Below, piece after piece: positions 44,326 through 54,540 of a stretch of 64,000 nt of DNA. Each line of letters starts with the position of its first letter. Positions within the stretch are counted from its first letter, which is position 1. The stretch spans positions 54,187-118,186 of the forward strand of contig NZ_JABELE010000011.1 of the NCBI RefSeq assembly GCF_013009345.1. The letters run 5' to 3'. The notes beneath the pieces were generated by a model that ran no database searches, had not been told where the DNA came from, and saw only the letters and a program-made list of their open reading frames with translations. The translations under genes and the position numbers were made by a program. The DNA is from Acinetobacter geminorum. GTDB taxonomy: Bacteria; Pseudomonadota; Gammaproteobacteria; Pseudomonadales; Moraxellaceae.

Positions 44326-44924
44326 AATATTGGGCCTTATATCTATATATATCTATTAAAACACAAAATAATGGATTTATAGAAATAAACCATTTGATGT
44401 AAGGAGGGTGCTTAATTGGCCTGATTAGATCTAATTAGACTAAAAAAGTCTAATTAGACATTTACAATTTAATAGAGTCTAACAACCTGCTTTAAGCTTA
44501 ATCAGTTTCGCCTGATGTCGCGAGGAACCAGTATTTGCTATCAGGTTAATCTGGAATATTTGGCACAAGTGGTTTGGAGCAATGAGGTTGGGCAGGGTTT
44601 TATCTTTTCTGATAACTTATTGGGTACCGATTCACAACTTATTCATCATATTCTGGAAATATTTCTTCAATTTCATTGTGCTGCGGCAATTTATGCTTTT
44701 TATTCACTTCGAATTGTAAACTAATACTGCAAATTCTTGTTTAAATGATCATTAAATTTTGTGCTAACTTGGACAGACATTATTTGGCTAGTGGGACAAA
44801 CAGTTATTGCTCTTTAAGATGATTAATTTTACCACTCACGCTTGGAAGTCTATATTAAATCATTACAGGAATGACTGGTAAACCACGAATAAGAATGCGT
44901 GGCAAACTTATCCAATAATTTGCA
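44326..44924. other. Non-coding stretch between hipB and the recombinase operon
   Basis: About 600 bp without a supported gene. It includes two direct TCTAATTAGAC repeats (44430-44440 and 44449-44459), each near-palindromic, with a third partial copy (AGTCTAAC, about 44475). A hairpin CCACG/CGTGG (about 44883-44902) may end the recombinase operon. A frame at 44515-44724 has no recognisable protein. Confidence 0.45.
44430..44459. repeat. Paired TCTAATTAGAC repeats
   Basis: Two identical 11-bp units lie 8 bp apart. Each is near-palindromic (GTCTAATTAGAC). They could be recombinase or regulator binding sites at the left border of the recombinase trio. Confidence 0.5.
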
Positions 44925-47882
44925 TTAAAGATGAGAAACTATCATCAGATACATCAGTAACTTGAATACCCCAAGTGCTTTTGCATCTTTATCCTTGAAG
45001 CAGAACTTAATTCGCCTTTCATTTTCAGTCAGGCTGAAGTTTTCTGCCCGTAATGTTAAATCCTGTAATGTCTTTTTGAGCTCTGTTTTGCTCTGCTGAG
45101 AGAGTTCTAAATGAAGATATTTTTTGGGAAATAAGCTATGAATAAAAGAAAGAAGTTTCTTCAGTTGCCGTTTTTCATTGAGTTCAAAAATTAACTGGGC
45201 TGAATTGGGCTGAGCTTTTTCAAGATAAATTGAGTAGATTGTATGAAGCTGTTTTTTGTATTTACTTTGTACATTTGCATAACGCTCCTGAACATGTTGA
45301 ATGACCTTTTTTTCCTCCTGATTGGTTGGCAACATGGTGACCAATGCATTCGGAGTTTTCCTTAAAAAATCTGTGGTAAATAACCTCGATGATTTTTTTT
45401 GGTTTACACAGGAGGTTTTCAAATGCTGGGCTTTAGCACGTAATTTTTGCGCGATTTGCAAAGGAATAGTTTCAGGTAACATAAGGTCTTGTTCTTTTTC
45501 TACTGCAAGAATGTGATGCAATAATTCAAAAGTCATCTCTGAGTCATGAGCTCCTAGCATCAGTGAATCAGGCGATTTCTGTTGACCTAGTTGAAATTGA
45601 TGATCATGTTGCCTGTAACGGTCTTTAGTGAGTTGATGAAATAAAAACTGTTTGATCGCCCGCTGCTGAACAGGATATTTAATGGCATCATCATGTTTCA
45701 GAATGTTAAAATAGGCTTCTTTAGGAAGCGGGCTGTGCATTTGATTCAGCTGGTAGCTAATTGCTAGATGCATTAAATGCAGATAGCTTGAACAGGTCGT
45801 GTCAGGGGTTAGGTGCCCGGCAAAATGAGAAAGTGCATACCAGGTTTGCTGAGTATTTCTGTTTCGCAACAATGCATAACGGATACGTAATTGCTCATGT
45901 GGGCTATAGTCAGTAAATGCATCTGAAAGTGTTGAGTTTTTTAAAATCAGGTAAAGATGATTAAATGCAGAATGGCGCAGACTATGGTAAGTAAAATTGT
46001 GTTCTCCAAAAACTGGCTGGATCAATTGTTTCAATAGGGAATTCACTTCATTTTCATGAGTTTCTTCTAAGGACTGTTTTAAAAACAGCGGGTGTGCAAC
46101 TGATTTTCCTTGTTCTTTTAGCAGACGTTTTCTATTCTGACTGTATGTTTTAAATGCATGTAATTCGTCGGCTTTAAGTAGATGATGCAGGGGAATCTTG
46201 CGGTAAGCTGAGTAGCTTTTTTGATTTTTATTGCGATTGTTGCGAATGGTGAGTATCACAGCATCTTCACTAATAAATAGATCACGTACGAAGATATTCA
46301 ATGTTTCATTGATCCGTAGTCCGACTCTGAATCCTAGAATAAAAATCAGTTTAAATATATTTTTATCCTGAATCGAAATATCTTGAGTATTTTCGAGCTG
46401 CTCTAGCATGTGGTGAAAAATATGGGGCGAGATCAATGCGGTTCTGCAGATTTTTACCTGGATTAAATTATCTAGATCGATAGTGGGTGCGTTAAAGAAT
46501 AAGGTCTGTTTGTGATGAAACTCCTGTAGACGTTTTTGTAAAGTCGCTCTAGTTGTTTCTTTCTTTAATAAAAGCATTTCTCCATACAGATCTTCAAAAT
46601 CAGCATCTGAAAATGATGAAATATCTTTGTCTTGCGTTGCCTGCAGCCAATGGACTGCAAACTGTGAAAACATGGTCTTCAGAGAACTTTGCTTGAGCGG
46701 CTGAAAATCTGCACGTATAAGCTTGCGCTTAAATCGTTGCTGCTGCTGAATAATATGATTGAGAAGGTCCAGTTGAGGTTCCGTTAATTTTGAGCGTAGA
46801 ATGCTCCACAGCAGCAAACGTTCCAAGGCTGAAGATTGTTCTCTGGCATATAATTCTATGAGTTGATCGCTATAGTTTTTTGCACGAATAGCTTGACGTA
46901 TTTCTACTAAAATATCGGCAACATCTAATGCAATAGTGACTTTAGACTGGTCTTGAGGGTTTTCATAAACTTCCTGAATCGTATGGGTAGGCGTGGGTTC
47001 AGGCTGAATAAAATAAGCTGCTAATTGTTTTTCGAGAGGACTGGAACTGTAAATTTCATTTTTTAAGATACAAATGGACATTTGATCCAGTCCACTGTTT
47101 TTTAGGAACTGTGTGTAGTAAAAACCATATTTTAACAGGTCTTTATAACGTACCTTTTCCTCAGGAAAGCATTCGATGATGCAAGTGTTGATCACTTGTT
47201 CTGCGTCATCAATATCTGAAAATAAATCAAATTTTTGATGTTTTAGTCTGTAGATCCAGCATTTCACAATATCGTTTAACACAAACGTTTTTGTATAGCT
47301 CACTGAAAAATTCAGGTTATTTATACGCTGATTACCGAAATGCCGGTTCGGGATCTCAAGTGAAACAATATGATTTAGGTTTGAAAAGCTTTGAAATTTC
47401 TTAGTTTTTAAAATGATTTTTAAAAACTTTTGTAGTTCGTTCTCATTATAAATGCCATTAAATAATATTGTGCTGATCAAACAAAAAGCGAGGGATTGAG
47501 TTGGACTGAAGTCATTATGTTCTGTCCAGTGAGCAATCAAATTTTTGGCAAATTGAGTCACCCTTTTACCATGTTTTAAAGTCTCAATATTTTGTTGGGG
47601 TGGGGGGCTTTCATGACGAACAGGTGTTGCAGGAATAGGGTAGTTTTGATTTGATAAACGATTAAAACGCTTGATATATTTCGCGAATTCTAAGCGTGCC
47701 ATTTTATGACTACGAGTATTAGATTTGTACTTTTCCAAAAGTTGATTATCGACTTGTCTATATACATCGGAATAGTTTTCAGGTGTAAGCTCTAGGCATT
47801 TCTCACTAAATAATTTAAGAAGAAATTCCTTATTTTTTATAAGTTTTTTTTGTCGTTTTAGGGAGTGTGGATGTCTGCTCAT
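44925..47882 (-). CDS. Very large tyrosine recombinase (985 aa), third gene of a recombinase trio
   Basis: The 985-aa protein carries a tyrosine-recombinase catalytic domain in its middle (about 510-720). An Arg lies in FILGFRVGLRINETLNIF, the His-x-x-Arg box in YHSLRHSAFNHL, and the His and nucleophile Tyr in LSHFAGHLTPDTTCSSYLHL. The first 500 residues and last 260 residues are helical and unassigned. It is far larger than phage integrases (about 400 aa). The start overlaps the end of the middle gene by 4 bp (ATGA), so the three genes form one operon. This suggests a dedicated recombination complex of a mobile element other than the right-end integrase. Confidence 0.85.
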   Translation of the reverse strand: MSRHPHSLKRQKKLIKNKEFLLKLFSEKCLELTPENYSDVYRQVDNQLLEKYKSNTRSHKMARLEFAKYIKRFNRLSNQNYPIPATPVRHESPPPQQNIETLKHGKRVTQFAKNLIAHWTEHNDFSPTQSLAFCLISTILFNGIYNENELQKFLKIILKTKKFQSFSNLNHIVSLEIPNRHFGNQRINNLNFSVSYTKTFVLNDIVKCWIYRLKHQKFDLFSDIDDAEQVINTCIIECFPEEKVRYKDLLKYGFYYTQFLKNSGLDQMSICILKNEIYSSSPLEKQLAAYFIQPEPTPTHTIQEVYENPQDQSKVTIALDVADILVEIRQAIRAKNYSDQLIELYAREQSSALERLLLWSILRSKLTEPQLDLLNHIIQQQQRFKRKLIRADFQPLKQSSLKTMFSQFAVHWLQATQDKDISSFSDADFEDLYGEMLLLKKETTRATLQKRLQEFHHKQTLFFNAPTIDLDNLIQVKICRTALISPHIFHHMLEQLENTQDISIQDKNIFKLIFILGFRVGLRINETLNIFVRDLFISEDAVILTIRNNRNKNQKSYSAYRKIPLHHLLKADELHAFKTYSQNRKRLLKEQGKSVAHPLFLKQSLEETHENEVNSLLKQLIQPVFGEHNFTYHSLRHSAFNHLYLILKNSTLSDAFTDYSPHEQLRIRYALLRNRNTQQTWYALSHFAGHLTPDTTCSSYLHLMHLAISYQLNQMHSPLPKEAYFNILKHDDAIKYPVQQRAIKQFLFHQLTKDRYRQHDHQFQLGQQKSPDSLMLGAHDSEMTFELLHHILAVEKEQDLMLPETIPLQIAQKLRAKAQHLKTSCVNQKKSSRLFTTDFLRKTPNALVTMLPTNQEEKKVIQHVQERYANVQSKYKKQLHTIYSIYLEKAQPNSAQLIFELNEKRQLKKLLSFIHSLFPKKYLHLELSQQSKTELKKTLQDLTLRAENFSLTENERRIKFCFKDKDAKALGVFKLLMYLMIVSHL

Positions 47883-50059
47883 TTAATCATGATCCCGTTG
47901 AATGTCGACATACTTTTAAGCTCTAATATTTCAATTAGCTTATCTTGTGCTGTTCTGATTTGATCGTAATCAGTCGCCTGAAAAGCTGAATAGCGGTCAA
48001 ACAGTCCCTGCATTGCTTCGTCATGACCAAAGATGCCTTTAACTACATCTTCATTGCAGTCTTGTGCAAAAAAATAACGAGCAAAGTGGCGGGTCCAATT
48101 GCGCTGAAGGGCTATTTCTGTACAGTATTTTTGAATATCAGAAAGTTCTAAATTTCGGATATATCCTTGTGGATCGTAAAATAATAGAAAGGGGCGTTCA
48201 CCCTCGAAGACCTCATGGATTGCTTGTACTTGTTCATTGGACAGATAGGCTTTTGTGAGGTAGAGAAAGTGTTTTAAATATTTTAGGTAATGCTGTATTT
48301 CATCACGAAGATAATCGTTAAACGGTAGATATCGTCCAATGGTGCCCGAATAACGCTGCTCTTTATCTGCAACAGCCATCAATTGATTGTCGAGGTCAAT
48401 ATAATCTAGATTGGGCGGGAAGGACTCACTTGGTCGTGCTGACGTTATCAGCATGCAAATATGCCATAGCCAGATTGAATAATATTTTAAAGTCTCAAAA
48501 GGATTCGGATGTTCCCTCACTCGTTGGTCAAGCTGGTGAAAAAATGATTTAACAAATGGTAGATTAGGTGTCTGCTGACTACCAAAAGAATGCGGGTTAC
48601 TGAATTCTTCAAGATATTCAGTTTCCAGCTGAGGAACAGTCAAAGTTAGAATTTGAGTATAAATATTAATAATATCCACGATTTGTGTTGAAGAGTAATG
48701 GCATGGAATATAGTGCTGAACACTTTCTCCATTAAGCAATTTGCTTTCCAGTTCATACTCAAGTTCATTCAATGCAATATCACTGAGTAAGCGCGGAAGA
48801 TTTTGTGTTGTTAACTGGAAGGTCAGCCCTTTATTAATTTTTTGTAAATACTCCTGTATCTTGGAATCAATCTCAACACCATCCATTTTTTTCAACTGAC
48901 TTAGATTTTCCAGATAATATTGAGGCAGAGGAATCGTAAAAGAATTCACGGTATTCAACCGATGTTTTCTTAAAACAAAATCCTTGAGTTTAGAGACTTC
49001 AAAGCTTTGCTTAAAGAAACATTTTTGGGGTTGCAGTGATACTTCTTTGTTTTTTGTACTGACTCGTAAATTTTTTTGAAATACCGGCAGATCTTTATAA
49101 TGAGTAAGACTGAGGACTGAAAATAAAAGCAGGGTATGAATTGGAGAATTTTCTGCCTGTTCTAATAAAATTTGCATAATGTACTGTGCGGTAGGCAAAT
49201 CGAAGACCCGAGGATTCGGCTTGCTCATTAGCTCATTCTTGTTTTGATGCAGAATTTGATTTTTGAGATTATTGATCTGAGCTGTGATAGAACATTGCTC
49301 TAGTGAGTTAAATTCAAAATTATGATCTTCAACTTTTTCTATAGTTTTATCTTCGCGTGGTTGTTTAGCTGTACCTTGTTCAAAATGAGTCTGATACGTT
49401 TGTTCATCATCGAGAGATATTCTTGATATCTTTTGAACATCAGTTTGAGGAGCTTCTTTGGCACCTGAACTGCTTTGGCGATTTCGTTTTAAACGTTCAG
49501 ACTGAGTAAAGACATATTGATAGATGACACGTAGATTTGCCAGCTGGCCAATTTGTTTTTCATCTAAATTTGGTGTGGAGCGGTTAAGTAACTCTCTATT
49601 CTCTGTTTCAGCTTTATTTAAAAACTTAAGAAGATCCTCCAACTCAATAGGGAGAGGTGGTAATAAGTTATAAAGCCAATGGTATTCCTGTTTTTTGCTG
49701 GCTAAACGAAAACGTCTACAGAGGTTAGCTACAGTGGCTGCATGTTCTTTGCTATCAAGCAATTCAATACATCGAGTATTAAAAATGGCCCATTTCAGGG
49801 CATTAGCTTGATATGCTGAAGGCGTATTAATGACTGCAATAAGATAATGAACGAGAGGATATTCACTGATTGATTGTTCTACAAGTTTTTGATTTATAAT
49901 ATTGTTAAGTTCAATAATTTTAGTAGGTTTAATGAACTCATTGAGTTTGATAGAATCCTGATAATTTTCCAGCTTTGCTTCTGCTAGTGTTTGATAGAAT
50001 TCTCGAAACGGCTCAAGCTTTAATTCTTGAGTATCTTCTAAGTAACTATATCCGTTCAT
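47879..50059 (-). CDS. Large tyrosine recombinase-like protein (726 aa), second gene of the trio
   Basis: The 726-aa protein has a C-terminal tyrosine-recombinase-like domain (about 530-700). Arg lies in MLITSARPSESFPP, the His-x-x-Arg box in RNWTRHFARYFF, and GH...Y in VVKGIFGHDEAMQGLFDRYSAF. The N-terminal 500 residues are helical and charged. It overlaps its neighbours by 4 bp on both sides. Two different recombinases translated in step suggest that they act together on the element ends. Confidence 0.8.
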   Translation of the reverse strand: MNGYSYLEDTQELKLEPFREFYQTLAEAKLENYQDSIKLNEFIKPTKIIELNNIINQKLVEQSISEYPLVHYLIAVINTPSAYQANALKWAIFNTRCIELLDSKEHAATVANLCRRFRLASKKQEYHWLYNLLPPLPIELEDLLKFLNKAETENRELLNRSTPNLDEKQIGQLANLRVIYQYVFTQSERLKRNRQSSSGAKEAPQTDVQKISRISLDDEQTYQTHFEQGTAKQPREDKTIEKVEDHNFEFNSLEQCSITAQINNLKNQILHQNKNELMSKPNPRVFDLPTAQYIMQILLEQAENSPIHTLLLFSVLSLTHYKDLPVFQKNLRVSTKNKEVSLQPQKCFFKQSFEVSKLKDFVLRKHRLNTVNSFTIPLPQYYLENLSQLKKMDGVEIDSKIQEYLQKINKGLTFQLTTQNLPRLLSDIALNELEYELESKLLNGESVQHYIPCHYSSTQIVDIINIYTQILTLTVPQLETEYLEEFSNPHSFGSQQTPNLPFVKSFFHQLDQRVREHPNPFETLKYYSIWLWHICMLITSARPSESFPPNLDYIDLDNQLMAVADKEQRYSGTIGRYLPFNDYLRDEIQHYLKYLKHFLYLTKAYLSNEQVQAIHEVFEGERPFLLFYDPQGYIRNLELSDIQKYCTEIALQRNWTRHFARYFFAQDCNEDVVKGIFGHDEAMQGLFDRYSAFQATDYDQIRTAQDKLIEILELKSMSTFNGIMIK

Positions 50060-50688
50060 GATGATATTCCAGCCAGAATTTTTTCTAATGAAAGTGGACC
50101 AGCATAATTTGAAATAGGACTTACTGGACTTTTGGATTTAGACAGCCCTGATAATTCTCGTAGATGATTGATAGTTAGAACTTCCTGACCGAAAACTTCC
50201 TGAAGATGTGCGGCTAAGTATTGTTCATTTAGCCAATGTGCGATGATATCTAAGCCATGAATTGAGTGATGTAATCCGGAACATAGTAATGCCTTTACTT
50301 CGCTTAAAGCCATGATAGTGAATTCGTAGGAATTATTTTTTTCATAAGCTCTAAACGTAAATTCAGTTTTATACTTATTGTAAAAATAAGCATAGATCCA
50401 GCTGAAATGACTACTAAAAAAATAGTGATCAGCTTTGTCTGTTGTCAGAAGAGGAATTTCGATATTCTGTTTAAAAGTTAAATTCAAGTGATAGTTTTGC
50501 TGTTTCTCATTAAGCTGAAAAAATAGAGCAATCCAGATTTGGTAGGCATGCATACATTTTGGATAACACATTAATTGTAAGTTTTTTGAAGATACACGAT
50601 GACTTTTAATAGCTTTTTTTTTATAGACATATGCTGATGTCTCCCCATATTTATGCCAAGTGGCTGAAAAATAAGCTATAATATTCAC
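50056..50688 (-). CDS. Small first gene of the recombinase trio (210 aa)
   Basis: The 210-aa protein begins the operon. It is basic at the N terminus, with no recognised catalytic motif; two cysteines lie in QLMCYPKCMHAYQ. Its stop overlaps the 726-aa gene start. The fixed position ahead of two recombinases suggests an accessory or directionality role. I do not recognise the family. A 14-bp palindrome lies upstream. Confidence 0.6.
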   Translation of the reverse strand: MNIIAYFSATWHKYGETSAYVYKKKAIKSHRVSSKNLQLMCYPKCMHAYQIWIALFFQLNEKQQNYHLNLTFKQNIEIPLLTTDKADHYFFSSHFSWIYAYFYNKYKTEFTFRAYEKNNSYEFTIMALSEVKALLCSGLHHSIHGLDIIAHWLNEQYLAAHLQEVFGQEVLTINHLRELSGLSKSKSPVSPISNYAGPLSLEKILAGISS

Positions 50689-50710
50689 GTATTTTTTATA
50701 GGAGAGTCAA

Positions 50711-50764
50711 GGGTTGCGCACCCTATATTGTGTTAATAAATTGTAAATTTCACTATATATAGTG
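50711..50764. promoter_or_regulatory. Palindromes upstream of the recombinase trio
   Basis: CACTATATATAGTG (50751-50764) is a perfect 14-bp palindrome and GGGTTGCGCACCC (50711-50723) a second inverted repeat. They lie between the trio start and the IS5-like insertion and may be operators or element-end sites. Confidence 0.4.
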
Positions 50765-50780
50765 TTTTTAATCTTTTTAG

Positions 50781-51827
50781 GGCTTTGTTGCACAAACCTA
50801 TCTGTAAAGGCTTTTTCAGCGATATAATTTTCAAATGAAGAAGCCTACACACAAAATCTACCGCACAACCAATTGGCCCGCATATAACCGAGCACTCATG
50901 AGTCGCGGAAATATTGCCATTTGGTTTGATCCTGCTACGCAATGGTATGCGCCATCAAAAGGCAAACAAGGGCGAAATCAAATCTACTCCGACGCAGCTA
51001 TCCAATGCTGCTTAATGATTAAATCCTTATTCCGTCTGTCTTTACGTATGGTTACTGGCTTTGTGCAAAGTCTGATTAAACTTTGCGGATGAGCAGCCCC
51101 GAATATCAGTGATATTCTTACACCACGCTTTGTAGAAGACAAAAGCATATTGATATTGTAATCAGCTACCAAAAAAGTAGCGATGGGCTGCATCTACTCA
51201 TGGACTCTACAGGGATGAAGTTTCTAGGTGAGGGCGAATGGAAACGCAAGAAACATGGACCTGAATATCGTCGCCAATGGCGTAAACTACATATTGGTAT
51301 AGATGCCAAAACCCTACAAATACGCGCTATTCAGCTCACAACCAATAATGTCAGTGATTCACAGGTGCTTGGTGATTTACTTAATCAGATTCCACAAGAT
51401 GAGCGGATTGATTCTGTTTATACCGATGGAGCTTATGACACCAAGCAATGCCGTCAGGTCATTGCAGATCGGCAAGCGCATGCGGTGATTCCACCTAGAA
51501 AAAATGCGAAACCATGGAAAGATACAAAGAGTAGCTCGCTAGAGCGAAACGAATGACTTCGAACAGTTACACGTTTAGGCAGGACACTCTGGAAAAAATG
51601 GTCAGGCTATCATCGGCGAAGTTTGGTTGAAACTAAGATGCATTGCATCAAATTATTAGGAGATAAGCTCAGTGCAAGGAGTTTTGATAGCCAAGTGAAT
51701 GAGATCCATGCACGTGTAGCCGTCCTTAACAGATTTACGGAATTAGGTCGACCACTTACCCAAGTTACGCCTTAAATTTGGCTCAATTAGGGGCGCTTTG
51801 CATTTCAAATCTTTGTGCAACAAAGCC
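50781..51827 (+). mobile_element. IS5-family insertion sequence, degraded
   Basis: The element of 1047 bp has matching ends GGCTTTGTTGCACAAA (50781) and its complement ending at 51827. Its transposase frame is broken (next entry). It adjoins the trio promoter on the left and a 50-bp IS1 scrap on the right. No obvious target duplication is seen, which points to deletion next to the element. Confidence 0.85.
50835..51775 (+). pseudogene. IS5-family transposase, frameshifted
   Basis: Fragments in different frames join into one DDE transposase: MKKPTHKIYRTTNWPAYNRAL...SLIKLCG (to 51092), DSTGMKFLGEGEWKRKKHGPEYRRQWRKLHIGIDAKT...VYTDGAYDTKQC (about 51200-51556), and a C-terminal KWSGYHRRSLVETKMHCIKLLGDKL in another frame. 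There are at least two frameshifts, near 51095 and 51550. It cannot transpose by itself. Confidence 0.85.
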
Positions 51828-51877
51828 ACCTTAATAACGGATTTGTTTAACGCCAGCATACTTTTTGAAACACCACC
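51828..51877 (+). mobile_element. IS1-family right-end scrap
   Basis: These 50 bp match the right end of the adjacent IS1 element (52623-52672) with one mismatch, ending in the inverted repeat. They are the last piece of another IS1 copy, cut by the IS5-like insertion or its deletion. Confidence 0.85.
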
Positions 51878-51885
51878 CAACTTGG

Positions 51886-52672
51886 GGTGGTGTTTCAAAA
51901 AGTATGCTGAAAAAAACAATATGGCTTTTGATAAAATAGAGGTATGAAAATAACGCTACAAATCAAATGTCCTACCTGTCTAAGTAACAATATAAAGAGA
52001 AATGGCATCAAAGTAGATGGGAAACAAAACCATCAATGCAAAGATTGCAAACGTCAGTTTATTGGTGATCATGCATTAAGCTATCAAGGATGTAACTCAG
52101 GTATTACCGGCAAGATATTACATTTAATGGTCAGAGGAAGCGGTGTAAGAGATATTGCTGAAGTCGAGCGTATCAGCATTGGCAAGGTATTACGAACCTT
52201 AAGTGAATCGATCTATCAGATTCAGCCTAAACAAAGCCACTACGAATGTCTTGAAGTCGATGAACTTTGGACTTTTGTAGGGAATAAGAAAAATAAACAA
52301 TGGCTTATTTATGCCTACCATCGAGAATCTGGAGAAATTGTTGCTTATGTTTGGGGTAAGCGGGATTTAGCAACGGTTCAACGTCTTAAAGCTAGACTTA
52401 AAAAGCTTGGGGTTCAATATGCTCGAATTGCGAGTGATCATTGGGATAGTTTTATTACAGCATTTCAATGTTGCAAGCAAGTGATCGGTAAGTTTTTTAC
52501 CGTCGGTATTGAAGGTAACAATTGTAGAATTCGTCATCGAATCAGGCGTGGATTTAGGAGAAGTTGCAACTTTTCTAAAAAGCTCGAAAATCATTTTAAA
52601 GCCTTTGATTTGACTTTCTTTTACCTTAATAACGGATTTGTTTAACGCCAGCATACTTTTTGAGACACCACC
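51886..52672 (+). mobile_element. IS1-family insertion sequence, intact copy
   Basis: The element of 787 bp has ends GGTGGTGTTTCAAAAAGT (51886) and the near-identical complement ending at 52672. One transposase frame fills it. It lies 8 bp after another IS1 right end, so two copies once stood in tandem. It is inserted in an IS481-family gene. Confidence 0.9.
51944..52645 (+). CDS. IS1-family transposase (single-frame type)
   Basis: The 233-aa protein has an N-terminal zinc ribbon (CPTCLSNNIKRNG...HQCKDCKRQF), a helix-turn-helix and a DDE domain (VDELWTFVGNKKNKQWLIYAYHRESGEIVAYVWGKRD; SDHWDSF; GNNCRIRHRIRRGFRRSCNFSKKLENH). Unlike enteric IS1, no frameshift is needed to fuse InsA and InsB. A second copy on the minus strand at 58586-59286 has a frameshift. 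Confidence 0.92.
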   Translation: MKITLQIKCPTCLSNNIKRNGIKVDGKQNHQCKDCKRQFIGDHALSYQGCNSGITGKILHLMVRGSGVRDIAEVERISIGKVLRTLSESIYQIQPKQSHYECLEVDELWTFVGNKKNKQWLIYAYHRESGEIVAYVWGKRDLATVQRLKARLKKLGVQYARIASDHWDSFITAFQCCKQVIGKFFTVGIEGNNCRIRHRIRRGFRRSCNFSKKLENHFKAFDLTFFYLNNGFV

Positions 52673-52673
52673 C

Positions 52674-53049
52674 AAAATGTTTCTAGAGCATGCAAAGTGA
52701 TGGGTGTCTCTAGAGATACTTTTCATCGCTATCAGGAGCTAGTACAGTCTGGTGACATGGATGCATTGATCAATAAATCCCGTCGAGTACCTAATCTAAA
52801 AAATCGTGTAGATGATGCTACAGAACTAGCAGTCATTGATTTCGCAACTCAGTATCCAGCTTATGGGCAGCATCGTACTAGTAACGAATTACGCAAGAAG
52901 GGTGTATTTGTTTCAGGTAGCGGTGTTCGCTCTATTTGGTTACGCTATGATTTAGAGAACTTTAAGAAGCGTTTGAAAGCACTCGCAGCTAAAGTGGCAC
53001 AGGATGGTATCGAATTAAATGATCATCAGATTGCTGCTGTTAGCGACAG
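52674..53049 (+). pseudogene. IS481-family transposase fragment
   Basis: The frame reads NVSRACKVMGVSRDTFHRYQELVQSGDMDALINKSRRVPNLKNRVDDATELAVIDFATQYPAYGQHRTSNELRKKGVFVSGSGVRSIWLRYDLENFKKRL. This is the N-terminal helix-turn-helix and linker of an IS481 transposase. The 5' end is cut by IS1 and the DDE domain is cut by the IS21-like end at 53050. Confidence 0.8.
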
Positions 53050-53125
53050 TGTAAAAATGACCCCCTAACGGCATTTAAAAACTGACCCCCTTGGTTAATA
53101 TAGCGGTCATTTTGGACTGCTCAAC

Positions 53126-54147
53126 ATGTTAACTTTGGAGCAAGCAGTGACAATACAAATTCTTCATCAACAGGGTAAATCTATTAAAGCCATTAGTCGT
53201 GAACTGAGGGTGTCTCGAAATACCGTGCGTAAATATTTACGGCAGAAGGAAACACCTCAGTATCGGCGTACACAACCTAGAACAAGTATTCTTAATCCAT
53301 ATAAACCCTATTTACTCCAACGTGTAAATGCAGCACATCCTGAATGGATTCCTGCCGCTGTGCTCTATCAGGAAATTTTAGGGTTGGGATATCCAGGAAA
53401 GATCAGGATCTTGAGGGAATATCTTGCAACATTAAAACCAGTTGCCAAACTGGAAAACCAGTCATTCGTTTTGAAACCCAACCTGGCCAACAAATACAGG
53501 TGGATTTCACCACGATTCGACGCAACAACACGACTTTAAAAGCCTTTGTTGCAACATTAGGGTATTCCAGAGCGACTTTCGTGAAATTTTATGATCATGA
53601 ACGTACGGATGTATGGATCGATGGTCTAGAAAATGCATTTCAGTTCTTTGCAGTAGTACCTCAAGAAATCCTGTTTAATAACGCTAAAACGATCATGATT
53701 GAACGGGATGCCTATCAGGAGGGGCAGCATAAATGGAACACCAAACTGCTCGACTGTGCCAAGAAGTACAGCTTTCGTCCTCGCGTATGTAAGCCCTACC
53801 GCGCACAGACCAAAGGCAAAGTTGAACGCTTTAATGGATACCTCAAATCAAGCTTTATTGTGCCATTGAAAGCAAGCCTGAAGACTTCGGGTTTACTGTT
53901 AGATGTTGATATCGCCAATGCCCACATTGGCTGGTGACTGCATGAAACCGCCAATCAGCGGATTCATGCCACCATGCAAGAAAAACCGGCTGTTCGACTA
54001 CAACAGGAGCAGCAAAAATTTACGCCATTACCGCAATCAGATACAGGTTCTGGCACTGTACCTGTTGCAACAGCACAGCATGTCATGCCCTACGAGAGTT
54101 TGCAGCATCCGTTATCGGTATATGACCAGTTGCTAGGGGTTTCTTGA
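53126..54147 (+). pseudogene. istA: istA, frameshifted
   Basis: Frame 1 gives the N-terminal helix-turn-helix (LTLEQAVTIQILHQQGKSIKAISRELRVSRNTVRKYLRQ). A shift near 53450 leads to FETQPGQQIQVDFTTIRRNNTTLKAFVATLGYSRATFVKFYDHER (DDE core) and KGKVERFNGYLKSSF. A TGA follows at 53935-53937, and the rest (LHETANQRIHATMQEKPAVRLQQEQ) runs to 54147. The stop overlaps the istB ATG as in intact elements. Non-functional. Confidence 0.85.
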
Positions 54148-54540
54148 TGAATCTGCAATACGAACGTATAGAGCAGCTTTGCCAAAAGCTCAGTCTACAT
54201 ACAATTGCGTCACAATAGTCTCATCATGCGCAACAAACATTAGGTCAGGATAGAAGTTATGCCGACTTTGTTGAAGCCATGCTGATGCATGAATATGCTG
54301 CTAGGCAACAGCGCAGCCAGCAGGTCCTGATGAAACTCTCAGGCCTGCCTCAAGTGAAAACGCTGGAAGGTTACGATTTTAATTATGCACTAGGTGCTCC
54401 GAAATCCCAGATGGTCGGGTTGTTCAACCTGAGCTTTATCTCGAGAGCAGAAAATGTGGTGTTTCTTGGTGCTAGTGGTGTAGGGAAAACGCATTTATCC
54501 ATGGCATTAGGCTATAAGGCCATCATGAACAATGTCAAAA
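54147..54540 (+). pseudogene. istB: istB, nonsense mutation and truncated
   Basis: MNLQYERIEQLCQKLSLHTIASQ is followed by TAG at 54216-54218, then the frame continues to the Walker A motif FLGASGVGKTHLSMALG. It is cut by the IS5-family element at 54541. IstB is the ATPase helper of IstA. Non-functional. Confidence 0.85.

Larger units (their letters stand above)
53050..54540 (+). mobile_element. IS21-family insertion sequence, truncated
   Basis: The left end carries the repeats AAAAATGACCCCC (about 53053) and AAAACTGACCCCC (about 53078) of an IS21-type element. istA and istB follow. The right end is missing: an IS5-family element begins at 54541 inside istB. Confidence 0.85.

Noticed and set aside
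44515..44724. Frame of 69 codons between hipB and the recombinase trio
   Set aside because: No family, no clear ribosome site and no conservation evidence; treated as non-coding.
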